Origin: a bacterium UBP15_UBA6099
Lineage (GTDB): Bacteria > UBP15 > UBA6099
Assembly: GCA_002435745.1 (NCBI GenBank)
Contig: DIWT01000056.1
Coordinates: 84,110 to 148,109 of the forward strand
DNA: 64,000 nt
Direction of reading: 5' to 3'
Within the stretch, counting starts at the first letter, position 1. Each line of letters starts with the position of its first letter. Under the pieces are notes generated by a model that ran no database searches, was not told where the DNA came from, and was given only the letters and a program-made list of their open reading frames with translations. Shown piece by piece: positions 1 through 8,400 of the stretch. The position numbers were made by a program, and so were the translations under genes.

Positions 1-1778
1 TTTACCAACTTCGGAAAAAACGACATAACTGTAGAGCCGTCTCCAATCTGACCGTAATCGTTCGCTCCCCAGCATTTTATATCGCCGTTTTTTTCGACAA
101 CACATGTCGCTCCGGCCCCGGCGGAAACACTCAGCGCATTCAAAACTCCGGAAACCGGATTGCTCGGAATCGCCAAATAATCAGCGGTGTTTATGCCTAA
201 CTGTCCCATATGGTTAGCCCCCCAGCATTTTACATTCTCGCTAGTCTCTATAGCGCAAGCATGATTCCAACCGGTCGTTATTGCCTTGGCTTTTCCGACG
301 TTCCGCACACTATCGAACGAAGTCCTGCTTTTTAAAGACCCGTCGCCGAGTTGGCCAGAATGATTTGCTCCAGCGCACATCACAGCGCCTTTGTTCGTCA
401 TAACGCAATTGAAACATTCGCCCGCCGCCACATCCGCGACGCGGTCAACCCCAAGCGCGCCTGACATTTCCGACAATTTGAAATTTTCCTCAATCCACAT
501 GTTCCCGCAACTTCCCTCTCCCCTGCACTCGACAAAGCCGTCCGCTGTCGCGACACACGTGTGTTCCGGCCCGGCAGAAACGCCTACTGCCGGTCCGATA
601 TTTGCCATTTTCTTTGGAACCCCCGTCCTTAACTCGCGCTCGTTTCCTAATTGACCGGATTTGTTGTCTCCCCAACACATAAGGGTCCCTTCATCTAGAA
701 TCGCGCATGTATGCTTGCGCCCGGCGGCTATCTGTCGAACGTTTTTCAAATCTCTTACATAAGCGTATTTTTCCCTGTCTATCGTGTCTCCTGTCCCAAG
801 TTGCCCTCTATCATTCGCTCCCCAACAAACCACGGAGCCGGATTTCATCAATGCGCATGAATGCGCTTCGCCTAAGGCCAGTGAAACAACGTCTGAAACG
901 CCGGCTACCCGCGTCGGCGCCGCGGCGTTCACTCTCGAGTTCGCGCCCAACTGCCCTTTGGCATTGTTTCCCCAACAATATACGTATCCGTTCTTCTTCG
1001 TCACGGCGCATGAATGCGAAGTCCCAGATGATATCGCTATCGCGTCTGAAATCCCTTTAACATAGGACAACCCGCTTCGCGATTCCATCTTGCCGTTCCC
1101 CAACTGGCCGGACTCGTTTCCGCCCATGCATTTTATTCCGCCTTCATCGACGATCGCGCACACATGCGCGTTCCCTGCCGTCAAGTCTTTTGCTTTTTCC
1201 ATTCCTTTCACGTAATCCGGAAGCCTTTTCTCTCCTAGGTTTTCATTCGTCGCAAATATAACGCCGCCCCAGCATTTCACCCTCCCGGCTCTTTCGAGCG
1301 CGCATGTGAAAAACGCTCCAGACGCCACTTTCACAACATCCATAGTCCCGATCGCGATCACAGGTTCCGTAATTTCTCTCTGCGACTCTATCCCGACCTG
1401 CCAACTGTCATTGTCTCCGTAACAAGCCGTCGTTCCGTTTGTCAGCGCGGCGCAGAAATGCGAAAGACCTATAGTTATATCAACCGCGTCTTCGATATAT
1501 TCGTTCTCAATTATCGACGATGTTGATTCCAAATCGTTCGGCATCAGCGTGTTTGACATGTTTCTTCCGAAGCAGCCTGTTCTGCCGTTGGCAAACAATA
1601 CGCAAGTGACGTCGTCGAACGCCGCGACCTTAATCGGTTTATTCTCCTCGAACATCATGGCGTCAGGCTCCAGCCACTTTGAATGCGCTGCGGAATGCCC
1701 CGTGACAAGAACAATGATTAATGCTGAAACAAATAATCGCGCAATGGCTTCAGAAAAATCCGAAGTTGTTTTGATCAT
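1..1778 (-). CDS. RCC1-repeat protein, N-terminal part (runs off the left edge)
   Basis: Reading the minus strand from ATG at 1778 gives an open frame of about 592 codons to the window edge with no stop seen. A GGAGG Shine-Dalgarno lies 6 bases before the ATG (1785-1789). The protein begins with a short basic stretch and a hydrophobic segment (LFVSALIIVLVT) that looks like a signal peptide or anchor. It then carries many repeats of the RCC1/BLIP-II type, with cores such as CWGNNAKGQLG and CWGANDYGQIGDGS and intervening HSCAV or HVCAI strands. RCC1 repeats fold as a seven-bladed propeller in known families. The many Cys residues and likely export suggest a surface or periplasmic binding protein. 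Substrate is unknown. The C-terminus lies outside the window, so total length and any sorting domain cannot be seen. Confidence 0.85.
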   Translation of the reverse strand, partial: MIKTTSDFSEAIARLFVSALIIVLVTGHSAAHSKWLEPDAMMFEENKPIKVAAFDDVTCVLFANGRTGCFGRNMSNTLMPNDLESTSSIIENEYIEDAVDITIGLSHFCAALTNGTTACYGDNDSWQVGIESQREITEPVIAIGTMDVVKVASGAFFTCALERAGRVKCWGGVIFATNENLGEKRLPDYVKGMEKAKDLTAGNAHVCAIVDEGGIKCMGGNESGQLGNGKMESRSGLSYVKGISDAIAISSGTSHSCAVTKKNGYVYCWGNNAKGQLGANSRVNAAAPTRVAGVSDVVSLALGEAHSCALMKSGSVVCWGANDRGQLGTGDTIDREKYAYVRDLKNVRQIAAGRKHTCAILDEGTLMCWGDNKSGQLGNERELRTGVPKKMANIGPAVGVSAGPEHTCVATADGFVECRGEGSCGNMWIEENFKLSEMSGALGVDRVADVAAGECFNCVMTNKGAVMCAGANHSGQLGDGSLKSRTSFDSVRNVGKAKAITTGWNHACAIETSENVKCWGANHMGQLGINTADYLAIPSNPVSGVLNALSVSAGAGATCVVEKNGDIKCWGANDYGQIGDGSTVMSFFPKLV

Positions 1779-1803
1779 AATTGTCCTCCGAACTATTATC
1801 GAT

Positions 1804-1831
1804 ATTATATTTATTGTCTCCGCTGTGACAA
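1804..1831 (-). promoter_or_regulatory. Sigma-70-type promoter for the RCC1-repeat gene
   Basis: On the minus strand TTGTCA (1826-1831) and TATAAT (1804-1809) are separated by 16 bases and lie just upstream of the GGAGG and ATG of the RCC1-repeat gene. The position and near-consensus hexamers make this a good candidate; it has not been tested. Confidence 0.5.
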
Positions 1832-1919
1832 TCTAAATATTCTGCGAATAATCTCTTTTCATTCGGCCCGTCCCGCAGCGGGGGCATGTGAACTATTTCA
1901 CTTGTTTCTCTCCACGGGG

Positions 1920-1949
1920 TTCACTTATGCTCGCCCCTTGAGGTATAAT
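1920..1949 (+). promoter_or_regulatory. Sigma-70-type promoter for the Lys/Ala-tailed epimerase
   Basis: TTCACT (1920-1925) and a perfect TATAAT (1944-1949) are spaced by 18 bases. A start of transcription near 1956 would exclude the longer reading frame opening at 1902 and supports ATG 2010 as the real start of the epimerase. Confidence 0.5.
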
Positions 1950-2009
1950 GCGTTTATTCGGCGGCGCGCCCGGCGCGTCCGCCAAACCGCGAAACCGGAG
2001 GCCGGAAAC

Positions 2010-3278
2010 ATGGCGAAGAAAGCGACGACAAAAAAAACAGCGGCGGCGAAGGCCGCTCCGAAATCTGTTGCGAATAAGACATCAAAGAAAACCGCGGCGA
2101 AAGCGGCGCCCAAGCCCGCAGCGAAACCCAAACCGGCTCCGGCTAAGAAGTCCGCCGCAAAAGCCGCCCCAAAGAAAAAAGCTCCCGCGAAAAAAACGGC
2201 TAGCCCCGGCGTGACGGACGTCCGCTCAGCGCCGACCGCCATAGTCACCGGAGCCTGCGGCTTCGCCGGCGGCCACATGGTCGATCTGCTCGTCGAAAAA
2301 GGCTTCCGCGTCATCGCCACCGACCTCGAAGGAGCTTCCCGAGAGTTCGTCAATCCGAAAGCAGAATTCATCCCCGCCGACATAACGAATGTCGATTCTC
2401 TAAAGAACATCTTCAAAGGAAAAATCGACTACGTCTATCACCCCGCCGCCATCTTCGACTACGAGGCCCCGTGGGAGATATGCGAAAAAGTCAACGTGTT
2501 CGGCATGCGCAACATCTGCGAGATGTCGCTCAAGCAGGACCTAAAACGCTTCGTGCTGTTCTCCACCGTTTCGGTGTACGGACACCCGGAGCCGGACGAG
2601 CTTCCGGTGCGCGAATCCAACACCAAGCGGCCCGGCACTAACTACGAGCGCTCCAAGCTCATGCAGGAGGAAATCGGCGTCGAATACGTCGGGAAGGGAC
2701 TCCCCGTCTCCATCGTCCAGCCCGCCCCGGTGTACGGCCCTCGCAACGTCTACGGCGTCGCCACCATACTGTTCCTGCTCGCAAAATTCCCCATCCTCCC
2801 CTTCCCCGTCAACCTCGACAGCTACATCGTCGGCGTTCACATCCGTGACGTCTGCCGCGCCGCCCTTTTCGTCTCCGACATCAAGGAAGCCATCGGCGAA
2901 ACTTACATCGTCATCGACAACAGCCGGTACACGCTGCGCGAGTTCGTCGAGTTCGTATGCCCGCTGATGGGCGTGCGCATCATGCCCGTGTTCATCCCGC
3001 GAGACCTATTTGTGCGCGCCGCAGACCACATCGCGGACGCTTCCCGCTCGTTCGCAAAAATCATGGGAACCCGCCCCTTCGTCGAGAAAGACATGGTTTA
3101 CTACCTCAAAGCCGTATACACATTCGACAACACCAAGCTCCGTTCCCTCGGCTTCGAATTCGAGCATCCCGACCTGCTGGAAGGCGCGCGCGAAACTATC
3201 GAATGGTACAAAGAAAACGGCTATCTCGACCGCCGCGACCTTTGGCAGAAAGCCATCTTCGGGAAAAACAGATACTAA
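2010..3278 (+). CDS. NAD-dependent epimerase/dehydratase with a histone-H1-like N-terminal tail
   Basis: The 422-residue protein has two parts. Residues 1-66 are almost only Lys, Ala, Pro and Thr, in AAK/KKT/PKK patterns like histone H1 C-terminal tails. From about residue 76 an extended short-chain dehydrogenase follows, with the Rossmann motif TGACGFAGG (80-88), the active-site FSTVSVYG strand and the catalytic Y212-x3-K216 (YERSK). Such enzymes oxidise, epimerise or dehydrate sugar nucleotides or 3-beta-hydroxysteroid-like substrates; the substrate here is unknown. ATG 2010 is chosen because GGAGG (1997-2001) precedes it by 8 bases and the TATAAT box at 1944-1949 sits inside the longer frame. 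The tail is not part of the family fold. It might bind nucleic acid or polyanions, which is inference only. Confidence 0.88.
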   Translation: MAKKATTKKTAAAKAAPKSVANKTSKKTAAKAAPKPAAKPKPAPAKKSAAKAAPKKKAPAKKTASPGVTDVRSAPTAIVTGACGFAGGHMVDLLVEKGFRVIATDLEGASREFVNPKAEFIPADITNVDSLKNIFKGKIDYVYHPAAIFDYEAPWEICEKVNVFGMRNICEMSLKQDLKRFVLFSTVSVYGHPEPDELPVRESNTKRPGTNYERSKLMQEEIGVEYVGKGLPVSIVQPAPVYGPRNVYGVATILFLLAKFPILPFPVNLDSYIVGVHIRDVCRAALFVSDIKEAIGETYIVIDNSRYTLREFVEFVCPLMGVRIMPVFIPRDLFVRAADHIADASRSFAKIMGTRPFVEKDMVYYLKAVYTFDNTKLRSLGFEFEHPDLLEGARETIEWYKENGYLDRRDLWQKAIFGKNRY

Positions 3279-3325
3279 TCCGCCGGCGCGCCGGGCGCAA
3301 TCGCCCCGGCCAGCTTCTTCGAGCC

Positions 3326-3859
3326 ATGGATAATCGATATGCATCGATTCGCCGTTTCCGCGAGGCCGATCTGTCGCCGCTTCGCGACTTCATCGCCGCC
3401 GTCGTCGACGCTTCGTATTCAGGCGTCTACCCTCCCCGCGCCGTCGATTTCTTCAAAGACTGGCATTCGGATAAAAGAATCCTCGAAAGAAACGCGCAGG
3501 GCGTCATCCTGATTGTCGAAGACAACCGCAACGGAAGCATTCTGGCCACAGGCTCGCTGATCGGCTCCGAGATTTCGGGCGTCTTCGTCCGCTCCGACAT
3601 TCAAAGAAACGGCATCGGCGCTGAAATCATGCGGACTCTTGAAGAAATCGCCTTCGAAAAAGGCCTCTCTGAAATCAAATTGAGCGTCTCCCTGCCATCC
3701 GGAGGTTTCTACGAGCGCCTCGGCTACGAGATTTCCGGCGAACTCTCAACCGATGTCGGAGAAGGCCAGTCGCTCATTTACCGGGAAGGCATAAAATCGC
3801 TGCGCAAACAAGCAAAACGACCTCCGTTCTGCCTCCGGCGGCCAAAGAGAAACTTTTAA
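3326..3859 (+). CDS. GNAT-family N-acetyltransferase
   Basis: This 177-residue protein matches the GNAT fold. It begins with an IRRF-type strand, has the acetyl-CoA binding pattern VFVRSDIQRNGIGAEI (Q-x-x-G-x-G), and has the later SLPSGGFYERLGYE segment typical of motif B. The acceptor cannot be predicted. The start is the ATG at 3326, 47 bases after the epimerase stop, with no obvious Shine-Dalgarno. The last dozen codons (CLRRPKRNF) are encoded by a hairpin repeat (3831-3875) that also occurs near 27.3 kb, so the C-terminus may have been reshaped by a mobile repeat. Confidence 0.8.
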   Translation: MDNRYASIRRFREADLSPLRDFIAAVVDASYSGVYPPRAVDFFKDWHSDKRILERNAQGVILIVEDNRNGSILATGSLIGSEISGVFVRSDIQRNGIGAEIMRTLEEIAFEKGLSEIKLSVSLPSGGFYERLGYEISGELSTDVGEGQSLIYREGIKSLRKQAKRPPFCLRRPKRNF

Positions 3860-3875
3860 AAGTTTCTCTTTTGAA
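3831..3875. repeat. Dispersed hairpin repeat and probable terminator of the GNAT gene
   Basis: The segment GCCTCCGGCGGCCAAA is followed by AGAGAAACTTTT and its inverse AAAAGTTTCTCTTTT, a perfect hairpin ending in a short T run. Nearly the same 45 bases recur at 27275-27323. Here the stop codon of the GNAT gene (3857-3859) lies in the hairpin, which may also act as an intrinsic terminator. Confidence 0.6.
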
Positions 3876-3929
3876 CATCTTAAAAACAAAGCTCTTGTCG
3901 CCGACGAGCATGAGTATCCGAGACAAATG

Positions 3930-3958
3930 AAAAACGCCGCTTCTTATTGAAGCGGCGA
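3930..3958 (-). terminator. Intrinsic terminator of tRNA-Arg
   Basis: On the minus strand CGCCGCTTC, a loop AATA and GAAGCGGCG are followed by TTTTT, 13 bases after the 3' end of tRNA-Arg. This is a classic GC-rich hairpin with a T tract. Confidence 0.75.
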
Positions 3959-3970
3959 TTCGATGCGGAA

Positions 3971-4044
3971 TGCGCCCGACAGGACTCGAACCTGTGGCCT
4001 TTAGGTCCGCAACCTAACGCTCTATCCATCTGAGCTACGGGCGC
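3971..4044 (-). tRNA. tRNA-Arg (anticodon GCG)
   Basis: The minus strand folds into a full cloverleaf. The acceptor is GCGCCCG with CGGGCGC and discriminator A; the D arm is GCTCAGATGGATAGAGC; the anticodon stem is TTAGG/CCTAA around the loop TTGCGGA; the T arm is ACAGG-TTCGAGT-CCTGT. The loop gives anticodon GCG at positions 34-36, reading CGC and CGU arginine codons. Most bacteria use ACG here, with A34 deaminated to inosine. The A in the D loop fits arginine identity. CCA is not encoded. Confidence 0.93.
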
Positions 4045-4164
4045 AGGCGTGTTGTATTATAGGAACATTGCGCATTGTTGTAAAGCGGGATGGAAGGTTA
4101 TCGATGTTTTTTCTCTAAAAAAAATGCGCGTCGTCTTCGCGTAAACGATATTGATGAAAGCGGG

Positions 4165-4193
4165 TTTAACGCTGGTCGCGGGGCGTGTATAAT
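4165..4193 (+). promoter_or_regulatory. Sigma-70-type promoter
   Basis: TTTAAC (4165-4170), a 17-base spacer and TATAAT (4188-4193) stand 57 bases upstream of ATG 4250. The -10 box overlaps the first in-frame ATG (4193), which rules that codon out as the start. Confidence 0.6.
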
Positions 4194-4249
4194 TGCGGCT
4201 GGAGCGGGACGAGCGCAAAGCGCGGCGCGCGCGCTCGGAAGCGGCGATT

Positions 4250-5041
4250 ATGGACTATACGGTACACGAAAACAAGATATACAGGATAATCGAAGAGGAG
4301 AGCAGAGAGTTCCGCTCGACTCCGGCGATATCGCTGCAGCAGGGCGAGCCGCCAAGCCCGGCGGGCGAAAAACTTAAGGAACCGGGAAGGTACACCCGCG
4401 TGCTGGACAAGCCCGACCGAAGGCTGTTCTACAAGGTGGGCACGAAGTTCAGCGAGCAGACGTTCATTCAGGTGAACGCGAGATCCAGCGAGGTCGAAGG
4501 ACGGGTGGCTCCTCTGAGCATTGTGATGGGGGGAGTTGTGGACGCCGTTCCGGATTCGAGCCTGATGTGCGTGGAGTTCGAGGAAAAGTCGCTTGTTGCG
4601 GAGCGGAGGGAAAGACTGTTCGTGCCGCTGCTGAGGAACCCGCAGGATCCGAGGGCATGGAGGATATATCTGAAATGGGCGTCGGAGCCGGGGAACTGGA
4701 CGCCGCAAGCGGTGGCGCTGAACTACTCGAAAGACGCGCGGAACGCCGCTTCGAGGCTGAACCTGTCGGCCCCGCTCGGCGAGTCCGGTTTCGTGCTTCA
4801 GGCGGACTACGCGGCTCAGGTCATCAGGGAAAACGGCAGAACGGCGGCGATGTGCAAATTCGTGCCGGTGTGCGCTTCGGGGATAATGAGTTCAACATGG
4901 TATTTCGGGCTGAGAGAAGCGATGTTTTTTCTGACGGTTGTGAAGAAGATTTTGAAGGAGAATTCCGCGCCCCGGCTCCCAAAGGATTTTCAACAAATAA
5001 CTAGGGTTCGGGAGCCTTTGATGGACATACTGGCCCATGTC
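4250..5041 (+). CDS. Protein of unknown function, possibly PilZ-related
   Basis: The open frame ends with the TAA near 5044 and encodes 264 residues from ATG 4250. The start follows from the promoter box at 4188-4193. It opens MDYTVHENKIYRIIEEE and has a mid region with short beta strands (FIQVNARSSEVEGRVAPLS, SSLMCVEFEEKSLVAERRE) that vaguely resembles PilZ or flagellar-brake proteins, but I cannot see the RxxxR and DxSxxG signature clearly. There is no signal peptide and no membrane segment. It is flanked by the divergent tRNA-Arg and an AT-rich gap, so it is probably monocistronic. I do not recognise the family. Confidence 0.7.
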
Positions 5042-5044
5042 TAA

Positions 5045-5416
5045 ATTGTCCGTTTTTGCTCATACACCGCTATCGCGACTGCAATTTTTTTCATCCGCAC
5101 GTGCATAATCACTGAAATATTGAGGTTTTTTTATAATTTCTATTTTTACTAGCAATTATAAAGAGATTAAATATTATCTAAATTAGTCAGTTTTTCACTA
5201 TTCATGATTAACCTGACATGCCAATTTATTATTTTTGTGATAAATAATAATGGCATAGATTTTGATAAATATAAGAAGAGCAGAGGAGTTTCATCAAACA
5301 TGAAAGTTAATCAAAATACATTCCAATCTGTCATAAAGCAATCCATTAGTCTTTTTTCAAAAATTTGTTTTTAGTCGGGATGAATAGGGTAAAATATATA
5401 ATAACACGGTGAAAAG
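5045..5416. other. AT-rich intergenic region with an inverted repeat
   Basis: About 370 bases of markedly AT-rich DNA with no supported gene. It holds a near-perfect inverted repeat (5218-5234 and 5242-5256, arms ATGCCA plus TTATTATTT), a SD-like GAGGAG at 5283-5288 followed by a 24-codon frame (5300-5374) that I consider weak, and TATAAT-like boxes at 5390-5402 just before the giant secreted protein gene. It probably contains the promoter and regulatory sites of that gene. Confidence 0.5.
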
Positions 5417-8400
5417 ATGAGACTAAAATTCAAACGCATAGCATCGAGCGCCTTGATGGCGGCTTTAATGTTTCTGCTGATGAGCGCCCCCGCGCCGGCG
5501 AATGTGGTGCAATGGGACGTTGTCGCAGGCGGCGGCGGGGAGATGACCGGGGGGACAAACACGCTGACAGCCACCGTGACGCAGACTGCGGCGGGTTTGA
5601 GCGTGAACGGCGCGAACGAGGCCTCGCAGGGATACCAGATCGCCCTGCCCCTGCCTCCGGCGGCGGAATGCGAGATCAACGGGGTCGCCTGCGATACCGG
5701 CGCGTGCTACGGCACTTCCGATGGAGCGTTCACATTCGAGAACGCGGCGGGATGCGCTACTCCCGCGTGCGCCTTTCACCGGGGCGCCACCCAATATTAT
5801 CGATACCTCTGGCAGACATCGAACATATACACGCACGGAGCCATACAGGCGGGAGCTTCATGGAGCGACGTCAACGGGTATTGTCCGGGCGGAACCTGCG
5901 GCAAGCTCGGAACGAGCATGTCGGTAAGCGCGACTTCCAGCGGAACTTGGTATCTGGTTCTGCGGAGCTATAACGGAGGAATCATCGGCGGAGACCTGAC
6001 GCTGGGCGGATACAGTTTCGACGCGGCCGGGCCGACCATCGGCACGGTAGCCACATCGAACTACAGCTATAACGACCAGTACGTGAGCAGCAACTACACG
6101 ATAGCGATGAGTTCCATCGCCGACGTGGGATGCGCCGGGATGGGAACTTGCGAATACACTGTGAACGGCGGCGGCGCATGGAGCGCGGGATCGTATTCCG
6201 GGGGCACGTGCGAAGCCACAAACGTGGCCTGCTCCAACGGCGCGGCGCTCGTTATAAATATGAGAGCGTCGGACGCGAAAGGGAACGCGACGACCGCAAC
6301 GGCGGTGAACAGGACATGCGACACCCTGCCGCCAGCAACAACAGACAACGCGAACACCGACTGGCGCAACACCGACATGCTGGTAACGCTTACGCCGAAT
6401 GACGCGCTGTCGGGCGTAGCAGGCACAGTGTATTGTGTTGACACAACGGGAACATGCTCGCCCTCCACAGCGTACACCGCGCCAGTCAACGTCACATGCG
6501 CCGCTGGAACAGTCTGCCCCTCACAATATGTCAGGTACTACTCCACCGACAACGTCAACAACGCCGAAGCCGTTGAATCAACTGTGGCAATAAGAATTGA
6601 CAAGCAGGCGCCAACAACAACAGACAACGCTGACAACGACTGGCGCAACACCGACATGCTGGTAACGCTTACAGCCAACGACGGGACAGGCTCCGGGATC
6701 GCCGGAACAGAGTATTGCGTTGACACCGTAGGCACATGTTCGCCGGGAACTGCATACAGCGTCCCCATCACAGTAACATGCGCGGCGAACACCGTGTGCC
6801 CCGCTCAATATGTCAGATACCGCTCCACCGATATAGCGGGCAATGTAGAAGCCGTCAAAACTTCCGTTGCGATACGAATAGACAAGCAATTGCCCGTGTC
6901 CACGATAAACGGCCCGGCGACAGGATCTTGGCACAAGGAAGATTTCACAATCGACGTGTCCGACACAGACGGAACAGGACTGAGCGGAATCGCGTCCTGC
7001 CAATATCAGGTCGAAAGCTACAATGGAGCCTCTTGGGTTGTCACTCAAGCATACACCGCGCGAACAGCTTGCAACAGCGCCACATCGCAGACCATCACAG
7101 TCGGAGCGGCGGCGAATTGCAGGCATCAAGGCACGAATTTGTGCCGTGTAAGCGTTCGCTCGACCGACAACGCCACCAACGTCTCAACTGTCAACCAACG
7201 ACTATTCAGCATAGACTGGACGGCTCCTAACAACGTGGCGTCCGTTTCAGCATGGGACAGTTCAGCGAAAACCGTGTCGCTCACTAGCGGCAATTCTTAC
7301 ACATACAACGGCCCTACAGGCCCGTATTTCGAATGGACAGCTCCGTCAGACAATCCCGCCGGCGACAATTCCGGCGTCCACGGCTACTTCGTTTATTTCG
7401 GGACCAACTCGTTAGCGGACCCGACGGATTTCCAGTTGGGCACATCTTTCACCAATCCGACGGCTCTGACCGCCGGAACAACTTATTATCTGATAATCAA
7501 AACGGACGACAACGCAGACAACGTGTCGACTGGAAGCGGTTCCCCGCTATTCGTGTACACATACATTGTGGCGACGCCTGCATATCTGAGAGTGACCGAG
7601 CTTGATTCGGACGCGACGGACGAACCTGACGGCATACTCAACCTGACAGGCTCCAACACGGAAGAACGCGTAAGGATAATCCTCTACAGCGAATCCAACT
7701 TGCAGCACACATACGAGCCGGGAGCGTCGATGTCCGTTACGGTCGCTCTGGACAACATAACGACAAGCGGCGCGTACATATCCGACACGAGTCTGGGAGG
7801 AGCGACGCCCGGCCCCGGAGTGACTAGCGTTACCGGGACCCTCTCCGGCGGAGAAGGCTGGATAAAGATAAAAGCCGCCGCTGCTCAGGACGAGGCGGTG
7901 GAAGTGACAGCGACAGGCTCCGGCCTGACCGGAGTCGGCGGAAGAGACCAAGCGGCCTATATCCTAGTGAGGGACGACACTTCCATTCAAGTTCTGGTAG
8001 GCGAAATCGAATCGGACGTGCTGTCTCCGACGGCGGGCGACACGGTGATGCACCCTGTATGGAGCCACGCTGGAACAAGCATAGTGGTTCCGATGCGCGA
8101 GGGGGCGACGGATTACTGGAACCTGTACAAGCTCGAATGGAGCGGAGGCGCGTGGCAGGCCCCGGTCAAACTGACAAACAACGACATGCGGGCTCAGCCG
8201 AACGTGCGCGCGTCGTTCACGCCGGACGACCAGTACGTCCTGTTCTCAGGATACAGCACGACGACCACGCTTCCCGGATATCCAGCCCGACCGAGGCTGT
8301 TAGCCGTCAAATCGGACGGCTCGGACAACGCCCGGACGGTCACATGGCTCAAAGACAACAATCAGCTTCTCGCCGACAACCCGACGGCCGTGGCGTTCAG

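Noticed and set aside
5300..5374. 24-codon frame with a GAGGAG upstream
   Set aside because: Too short and in AT-rich DNA; no second evidence of translation.
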